From Paguma larvata (Eukaryota > Chordata > Mammalia > Carnivora > Viverridae), in contig CM057842.1 in the NCBI GenBank assembly GCA_030068075.1, forward strand, positions 43,486,659 to 43,550,658: a stretch of DNA of 64,000 nucleotides, read 5' to 3'. The position numbers and the translations under genes are program-made. The number at the start of each line of letters is the position of its first letter. Within the stretch, counting starts at the first letter, position 1. Shown piece by piece: positions 57,398-64,000 of this stretch. A model generated the notes under the pieces. The model was given only the letters and a program-made list of their open reading frames with translations, did not search any database and was not told where the DNA came from.

Positions 57398-58936
57398 GGA
57401 GGGGCCAACATGGCAGAGGAGTAGGGGGACCCGGTGCTCTCCCGTGTCTTTCAAACTAAGATGGACTGAAACCTAGGGACTCTCAATCCTGGAGATCTGC
57501 AAGAAGAAGAGTTGGAAGCTATGGGGAAGAGAACGCAAAATCCAGAAAATCCTGGGAGACGGAGTGAGTGCAATATGGGAGAAAGAAAGAGAGCCCCGGA
57601 GGTGCAGTGGTGGGGAGTGGGCCCCTTCCACAGAAAGGCAAGGGGAAGAGAAAGAACAGCTGGGAAAGTACCTTGGACCAGGAGTGGAGAGGGAGCGTAT
57701 CATCAATCCCTAACCGTGAGGCTTTTGGAGAGAAGGTCTGTTGCTCACTTCACTCCAGAGCCAGTGATGCTGAACCAGCCCACCACACAGAGAGGTGCTG
57801 CGCCATCACTGGATCATTGCTGAGGCAGTGACACAATTTACATAGGGAAAAACGGGCGTAGCAGTCGGAGTGAGCTAAGAAAAATCAGATAAGCAAGGGA
57901 CACGCGACTGCCCAGCAGATCGCACTGCACCTGCAACTTGGGGAGAGTGAAGACAGAAACGGAGGGGTGATTTGAGGCTCCGGGTCCGTGAAAAAGAGGC
58001 TGGGGGGACACCATTGTGGTTGCACCCGTGCTGAGTCAGAGCCACAATTTACATAAGGGAAACTGGGCGTTGCAGTTGGATTGAGTTAAAGGAACTCAGA
58101 TGAGCGTGGGGCATGCAACCACCCAGCAAATCACACTGTGCCTGCAACCTGGACTGAATTAAGAAACATAGGGGTGATTTGAGACTCCGGTGGTAAAGAG
58201 GGGGCTGGGGGTGCGCCATTGTGGTCACGCATAACCACGACGTCAAACGCTAGGACTCCTATCCCAGCAGTGGAGGCAGGACCCGCCTACACCAGGCCAC
58301 ACCCTTCTTCATACAGAGATGTCTTTCTGCAGGAGTGATAGTCAGGTAGACACAAATACTGCAATATTGCCTGGATTAATTCCAGGTCAATTCTTCTGTT
58401 TTAAATATATTCTCCCTCTTCTCCTTCCTATCTCTCCCCACCTCTAAACCAGTCACCCAGGGGGTTTGGCTGGCTTAAACAGACATTTAACCCACTCTCG
58501 CAATGCATGTTCTACACCTCCCACTTTACTTCCTATCTCTCTCTCTGGAACAATCAGGTGACATAGTGCATCTGGGTAACATCTAACTTCATTTCTCTTT
58601 CCTCGCATCCTTCCTTATTCTGATTTCTCTCTTTATGGATCAAGTCTTCTAATCTCTCTACCTGGTCAAAGTTCAATTTCTTCTTCTCCCTGCACCTGCC
58701 ACTACTCTCTCTATGTATGCTCTGCCATCAGCAAAGTTCACACCCTATGCTTAACGTGTAGCTGGTACGTCAGGTCGCATGCCTCCAGAGTGTTGGTTGT
58801 GATTCTTTTTTATGTTGTGATTTGTTTGCCTGTATTATTGGCTGGTATGGTTGTGAGTTTTATTTCCTGTTTGTCGTTCTGTCCCTTTTCCTTTTGAGGG
58901 AGACCTACGAAATTAACCAATACACACCTAGCCAAA
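57398..58936 (+). promoter_or_regulatory. L1-B 5' UTR / presumed internal promoter
   Basis: About 1.54 kb between the element start and the ORF1 ATG. GC and CpG content are higher than in surrounding DNA in the first ~850 bp ('ggcgtagcagtcggagtgag', 'cacgcgactgcccagcagat'), followed by a pyrimidine-rich stretch (58380-58720). L1 5' UTRs carry an RNA polymerase II promoter; activity here is inferred. Small open frames (57512-57831) are incidental. Confidence 0.75.
57832..58240 (+). repeat. Two tandem ~211-bp units in the L1-B 5' UTR
   Basis: Unit 1 starts at 57832 and unit 2 at 58043, both with 'cacaatttacata', then 'gggcgtagcagtcggagtga' against 'gggcgttgcagttggattga', 'ctgcacctgcaactt' against 'ctgtgcctgcaacct', 'aggggtgatttgag' in both, and 'ccattgtggt' in both. 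Unit 2 ends near 58240. Weak similarity just before unit 1 suggests a partial earlier unit. Confidence 0.9.
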
Positions 58937-59827
58937 ATGACAAAATGGAAGAACCCCCCTCAAAACAATGTACGGGAAATAGTGACAGCGAAAAATGATG
59001 AAAGCAGATATAAGATTCTTAACAGAAAAATAAAATAGAATGATAAACATAAAAATTCTAGCTGGGCTTGAAAAAAGCATAGAAGAAAGCAGGGGAACCC
59101 TCGAGGCAGAGATCAAAATCCTAAAGAATCGTCAGGAGAAATTAAAAAATGCTTTAAATGAGGTGCAAAACAAACTGGAGGTGGCCACAGTACAAATTGA
59201 AGAGGCAGAAGACAGAATAGGTGAATTAGAAGATAAAATTATGGAAAAAGAGGAGGCAGAGAAAAAGAGGGAGAAACTGATTCAGGAACAGGAAAGGAGA
59301 ATTCGAGAGCTGAGCAATGCACTCATATGAAACAATATCCGTATCATAGGAATTCCAGAAGAAGAAGACAGAGAGAAAGGAGTCGAAGGGGTACTTGAAC
59401 AAATCATCACTGAGAACTTCCCCAAAATGAAGAAGGAAACAGGAACTGAAATCCAAGAGGCACAGAAACTCCCCTCAGATGTAACCCAAATAGACCCTCA
59501 GCACGACACATCATAGTGGAGCTGTGAAAATACAAAGACAAAGAGAGAATTCTGAAAGCAGCTAGGGATAAACAGGCCTTGACATACAAAGGCAGACACA
59601 TTAGGGTAGTAGCAGACTTATCTATAGAAACTTGGCAAGCCAGAAAGGAATGGCAGGAGATCTTCAATGTGATGAACAGGAAGGATATGCACCCAAGAAC
59701 CTTTTATCCAGCCAGCTTGTCATTCAGAATGGAAGGAGAGATAAAGATCTTCCCAAACAAACAAAAACTGAAGGAATACATCACAAATAAACCAATCTTA
59801 CAAGAGATCCTGAGGGGAACTCTATGA
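58937..59827 (+). pseudogene. ORF1: L1-B ORF1, multiply broken
   Basis: The start aligns with L1-A ORF1 (MTKWKNPPQNN against MTRRKNSPQKS). A one-base loss shifts the frame within the first 35 codons and a stop follows by 59036. The coiled coil is readable at 59040-59330 (ENKLE-type heptads, then KREKLIQEQERRIRELSNAL), where a TGA replaces an Arg-codon position of L1-A. Further stops lie around 59515-59575. The C-terminal domain is open again at 59579-59827 (VVADLSIETWQARKEWQEIF). It was the L1 RNA chaperone; no intact product is possible. Confidence 0.9.
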
Positions 59828-62800
59828 AGGAAAGGTCACAAGGAACACAGAGCACCAGAGACATCCTTACAAGCATGAAACCTACAGATAACAGTGACTC
59901 TAAACCCATATTTTTCAATATTAATGCTGAATGTAAATGGACTAAATGCTCCAATTAAAAGACACAGGGTAACAGAATGGATTAAAAAACAAGACCCATC
60001 TATGTGCTGTCTTCAAGAGACCCATTTTAGATATGAGGACACCTTCAGATTGAAAGTGAGGGGATGGAGAACTATCTACCATGCTACGGGAAGTCAAAAG
60101 AAAGATGGAGTAGCCACACTTATATCGGACAAACTAGACTTTAAAGTAAAAGATGTAATAAGAGATGAAGAAGGGCATTATATAATAATCACAGGGACTA
60201 TCCAGCAGGAAGAGCTAACAATTGTAAATATCTATGCGCCAAACTCTGGGGCACCCAAATTTGTAAAGCAACTAATTACAAACGTAAGCTATCTTATTGA
60301 TAAAAATGTGCTAATTGTAGGGGACCTTAATACCCCACACACAGCACTGGATAGATCCACTAAACAGAGAATCACCATAGACAATGGCCCTGAACAGAAG
60401 GGCCTGATAGACATCTTCAGGACCCTTCATCCAGAAGCAAAGGAATTTACATTCTTCTCTAATGCACACAGTACAGTTTCCAAGATAGACCGTATTTTGG
60501 GCACAAGGAAGCACTGAATAAATATAAAAACATTGAGATCATACCATGCACACTTTCAGACCACAATGCTTTGAAACTTGAAATCAACCACAGGAAAAAG
60601 TCTGGGAAGCCCCCACAAACATAGAGGCTAAAGAACAACCTACTAAATGAAGAATGGGTCAACCAAGCAATCAGAGAAGAAATTTAAAAATACATGGAAA
60701 CGAACGAAAATAAAAATACAACAGTCCAAATGCTTTAGGATGTGGCAAAGAAAGTCCTGAGAGGGAAATATATTGCAATCCAGGCTTATCTAAAGAAACA
60801 AGAAAAATCACTAACACAAAATCTAACAGCACACCTAAAGGAACTAGAAGGAGAAGAGGTAAGACAACTGAAACCCAGCAAAAGAGAAATAACAAAGATC
60901 AGGGCAGAAATTAAAACATGGAAACAGAAGAAGTAGTAGAACGGATCAATGAAACCAAGAGCTGGTTCTTTGAAAAAAGAAACAAAATTCATAAACCTCT
61001 AGCCAGTCTTCTCAAAAAGAAAAGAGAGAGAACCCAAATCGATAAAATCACGAACGAAAATGGAATGAATACAACCAATCCCTCAGAAATACAAGCAATT
61101 ATCAGAGAATACTATGAAAAACTATATGCCATCAAATTGGACAACCTGGAAGAAACAGACAAATTCCTAAATAGCCACACACTATCAAACCTCAAACGGG
61201 AAGAAATAGAAAACTTAAACAGACCTATAACTAGTGAAAAAATTGAATCAGTTATCAAAAATATCCCAACAAATAAAAGTCCAGGACCAGATAGCTTCCC
61301 TGGGGAAGTTTACCGGACATTTAAAACAGTTAATACCTATCGTCCTCAAGCTGTTCTGAAAAACTGAGACAGAAGGAAAACTCCCAGACTCATTCTATGC
61401 AGCCAGCATCACTTTGATTCCCAAACCAGATGGAGACCCAGCAAAAAAAAGAGAACTACAAGCCAATATCCTTGATGAATATGGATGCAAAAATTCTTAA
61501 CAAGATATTAGCAAATAGAATCCAACAGCATATAAAAAGAATTATTTACCAAAATCAAATAGGACTCATCCCTGAGTTGCAGGCCTGGTTCAATATTCAC
61601 AATTCAATCAATGTGATACATCGCATTAACAAAAGAAAGGAGAAGAACCATATGATCCTGTCAATAGATGCAGAGATAGCATTTGACAAAATACAGCATC
61701 CTTTCCTAATAAAAACTCTCGAGAAGGTCAGGGCAGAAGCAATACTTAGGCATCATAAAAGCCCTTCATGAAGAGCCCACAGCTAACACCATCCTCAATG
61801 GGGAAAAACTAAGAGCCTTCCCCATGAGATCAGGAACACGACAGGGATGTCCACTCTCACCACTGCTATTTAACATAGTGTTGGAGGTCCTAGCATCAGC
61901 AATCAGACAAGAAACCAAAATAAAAGGCATCAGGATAGGCAAGGATGAAGTCAAACTTTCACTTTTCACAGATGACATGATACTTTACATGAAAAACCCG
62001 ACAGAATCCACAAAAAGCCTACTAGAAGTGATCATGAATTCGGAAAAGTTGCAGGATACAAAATCGATGTACAGATATTGGTTGCATTCCAATACACCAA
62101 CAGTGAAGCAATAGAAAGAGAAATAAACAAGCAAATCCCATTCACAATTGCACCCAAAAACCATAAAATATCTAGGAATAAACCTAACCAAAGATGTAAA
62201 AGGTAATTTGATGAAAACTATAAAAAACTTAGAAGGAAATTGAGGAAGACACAAGGAAATGGGAAAACATTCCATGCTCATGGATTGGAAGAATAAATGT
62301 TGTTAAAATGGCAATACTACCCAAAGCAATCTACACATTCAATGCAATCCCAATCAATATTGCACCAGCATTCTTCTCAAAGCTAGAGAAAACAATCCTA
62401 AAATTTGAATGGAACCACAAAAGACCCTGAATAGCCAAAGTAATACTAAAGAATAAAACCAAGGTGGGAGGCATCACAATCCCAGACTTTAACCTCTACT
62501 ACAAAGCGATAGTCATCAAGACAGGAGGGTATTGGCACAAAAATAGACACATAGACCAATGGAATAGAATAGAGAACCCAGAAATAGAGCCACAAGTATA
62601 TGGCCAACTAATCTTTGACACAGCAGGAAAGAGTATCCAATGGAAAAAAGACAGCCTCTTTAACAAATGGTGCTGGGCGAACTGGACAGCAACATGCAGA
62701 AGAATGAAACTAGGCCACTTTATTTCACCACTCACAAAAATAAACTCGAAATAAATGAAGGACCTGAATATGTGACAGGAAACCATCAAAATCTTAGAGG

Positions 62801-63458
62801 AGAAACCATCATAATCCTAGAGAAAAACATCAAAATCCTAGAGGACCTGAGCCTCAGCAATTTCCTACATGACACATCTCCAAAGGCCAGGGAATTAAAA
62901 GCAAAAATGAACTATTGAAACCTCATCAAGCTAAAAAGCTTCTGCACGGCAAAGGAAACAACCAATAAAACTAATAGACAACCGATCCCGGAATGGGAAA
63001 GGATAACGGCAAATAACATACCAGATGAAGGACTAGTATCTAAAATCTATAAAGAACTTACCAAACTCCACGCCCAAAAAACGAATAATCCAGTGAAGAA
63101 ATGGGTGGAAGATATGAATAGATACTTCTCCAAAGATGACATCCAGATGGCCAACAGACACATGAAACGATGCTCAATGTCACTCATCATCAGGGATATG
63201 AAAATCAAAACCACGTTGAGATACCACCTCATACCAGTCAGAGTGGGTAAAATGAATAAATCAGGAAACTATAGATGCTGGTGAGGATGTGGAGAAGCAG
63301 GCACCCTCCTACACTGTTGGTGGGAAGGCAAACTAGTGCAGCCACTCTGGAAATCGGTGTGGAGGTTCCTCAAAAAAATTCAAATAGAACTACCCTATGA
63401 CCCAGCAATAGCACTGCTAGGAACCTATCCAAGAGACACAGGAGTGCTAATGCATATG
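59824..63458 (+). pseudogene. ORF2: L1-B ORF2, decayed endonuclease/reverse transcriptase
   Basis: ATG at 59824-59826 overlaps the ORF1 stop as ATGA, with a second ATG 51 bases on (59875), as in L1-A. A 2-base loss after it shifts the frame. The endonuclease is then open at 59894-60517, with LNVNG, QETH, GDLNT and KIDRIL present. Reverse-transcriptase pieces are open at 60918-61367, 61430-61771 and 61824-62114; the catalytic box reads FTDD (61965-61976) instead of FADD. Later segments cover 62464-62754, 62667-62918 (with a small internal duplication of 'atcaaaatcctagagga'-type words) and 63093-63284 (MANRHMKRC). Stops separate them all, and LTR-like DNA truncates the 3' end. Confidence 0.92.
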
Positions 63459-64000
63459 TGTTGAGAGCCATCTGGACTCACAGGTTGAGACATCTCCCTG
63501 TGTGAAAAGGCAGACGAAGCAAAGTTCCTGCAACCAAAAGGTGCCCCAATATCACCTCCTTCAAATAACCTTTCAGGCCTGGATTTCTTGAGCTGCTCTG
63601 TTGACCTCAAGGGAGGTAGTGCTTTCAAGTAAAAAAAGGAACTTAGAGTATGATACATTGATGGTTAACATCTGAAGGAGATTATGTAAATGTACTTATT
63701 CAAGGAAAAGGACAAGCATTGGGAGTTCTGCCCTTGCATGATGGATTCTACCTCCCCCATTGTAGTTGGAAGAAAAGGCCTCAAGGCAATACCCTGTTTT
63801 CTCCTGTTTACAGATAATTACCATTAAGGCCTCAAGGCAACACCCTCTTTTCTCCCCCTACCCTAAATTTATATGTTAACTAACCTGAAACCTGCATACA
63901 GGATTGCTACCTTGCTGGTAAACACCCATTATTGTTAAAGATATCAAACTATGGAATATCACTCATTGATGTAATATCACTACTACCTTTAAAAATAAAG
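63459..64000 (+). mobile_element. Putative endogenous retrovirus LTR (start of), cut by window end
   Basis: L1-B homology ends abruptly and a sequence starting 'tgttgagagcc' begins. The TG start and this wording resemble class II (betaretrovirus-like) LTRs, which commonly begin TGTTGRGAGCC. About 540 bp are visible. They contain a 30-base direct repeat with a 51-base period (63775-63804 and 63826-63855), an AT-rich TATA-like word ('aaatttatatgtt' near 63868) and 'aataaag' at the very end, fitting U3 then R. No primer-binding site or gene is in view. The other end and its target duplication are outside the window, so a different inserted repeat or a rearrangement breakpoint remains possible. 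Confidence 0.45.

Larger units (their letters stand above)
57398..63458 (+). mobile_element. L1-B: LINE-1 with complete 5' UTR, decayed ORFs, 3' end lost
   Basis: It starts 'gggaggggccaacatggcag', the typical start of a full-length felid L1, so the 5' end and presumed internal promoter are present. Order: 5' UTR 57398-58936, ORF1 58937-59827, ORF2 from 59824. The L1 match stops within the ORF2 C-terminal region at about 63457, where LTR-like DNA begins; the remaining ORF2 end, 3' UTR and poly-A may lie beyond the window. Stops and frameshifts in both ORFs show it is older than L1-A. It is in opposite orientation to L1-A. Confidence 0.93.

Noticed and set aside
57512..57831. Two overlapping 87-103-codon frames in the L1-B 5' UTR
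   Set aside because: Two frames open over the same GC-richer UTR; neither has a recognisable domain.
63677..63830. Open stretch inside the putative LTR that reads protein-like
   Set aside because: Short, with no recognisable domain; LTR regions often have chance open frames and the context is cut by the window edge.

Overview
This is a mammalian, carnivore-type nuclear genome window, most likely from a cat-family (felid) species. The main evidence is a set of short tRNA-Lys-derived SINEs of the carnivore CAN/SINEC type, with a head reading like GGTGGCTCAGTCGGTTAAG, a (CT)n tract and an AATAAA-rich tail. Young LINE-1 copies end in a carnivore/felid-type 3' sequence. Old MIR, L2, MLT1 (MaLR) and hAT/MER5-type fossils give the usual placental background. 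I recognise no host protein-coding exon, tRNA, rRNA, CRISPR array or bacterial-type operon. The window reads as an AT-rich, gene-poor intergenic or intronic stretch whose only real coding sequences belong to retrotransposons.

Layout. 0-13.8 kb: old repeats (MIR, L2, hAT, two MLT1 LTRs), an ATCT-type microsatellite (2.8-3.3 kb), and two diverged copies of an unidentified ~370-420 bp unit (about 0.65-1.07 and 1.9-2.27 kb). 13.8-29.9 kb: L1 3' stubs, five SINE copies plus a sixth, truncated one, MIRs, ancient L1M pieces and a (TG)n tract. 30-39 kb: a ~1.2 kb L2 split by an MLT1 LTR and facing an oppositely oriented L2, an MLT1 in reverse, an L1 ORF2 scrap and a (CA)n tract. 39.29-44.63 kb: L1-A, minus strand, a TSD-bounded LINE-1 with an uninterrupted 1,324-codon ORF2 and an ORF1 broken by a 2-base deletion. 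45-52 kb: a SINE, MIRs, an L2 and unassigned sequence. 52.04-54.78 kb: L1-C, an old 5'-truncated L1 inserted in a hAT/MER5-type fossil. 57.4-63.46 kb: L1-B, plus strand, an L1 with a long 5' UTR containing two tandem ~211-bp repeats and decayed ORF1 and ORF2. 63.46-64.0 kb: L1-B is cut by a sequence that looks like the start of a retroviral LTR and runs off the window.

How the coding parts work together. In a LINE-1, ORF1 makes an RNA-binding trimeric chaperone and ORF2 an endonuclease/reverse transcriptase; together they copy the element, and also SINEs, by target-primed reverse transcription. L1-A keeps the ORF2 catalytic residues but not a working ORF1. L1-B keeps the presumed promoter region but neither protein. 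In both copies the ORF1 stop overlaps an upstream ATG in the ORF2 frame (ATGA), 51 bases before the position matching the human ORF2 start.

Boundaries of old repeats come from reading by eye and may be off by tens of bases. Family names for ancient repeats are recognition from memory, not database results.
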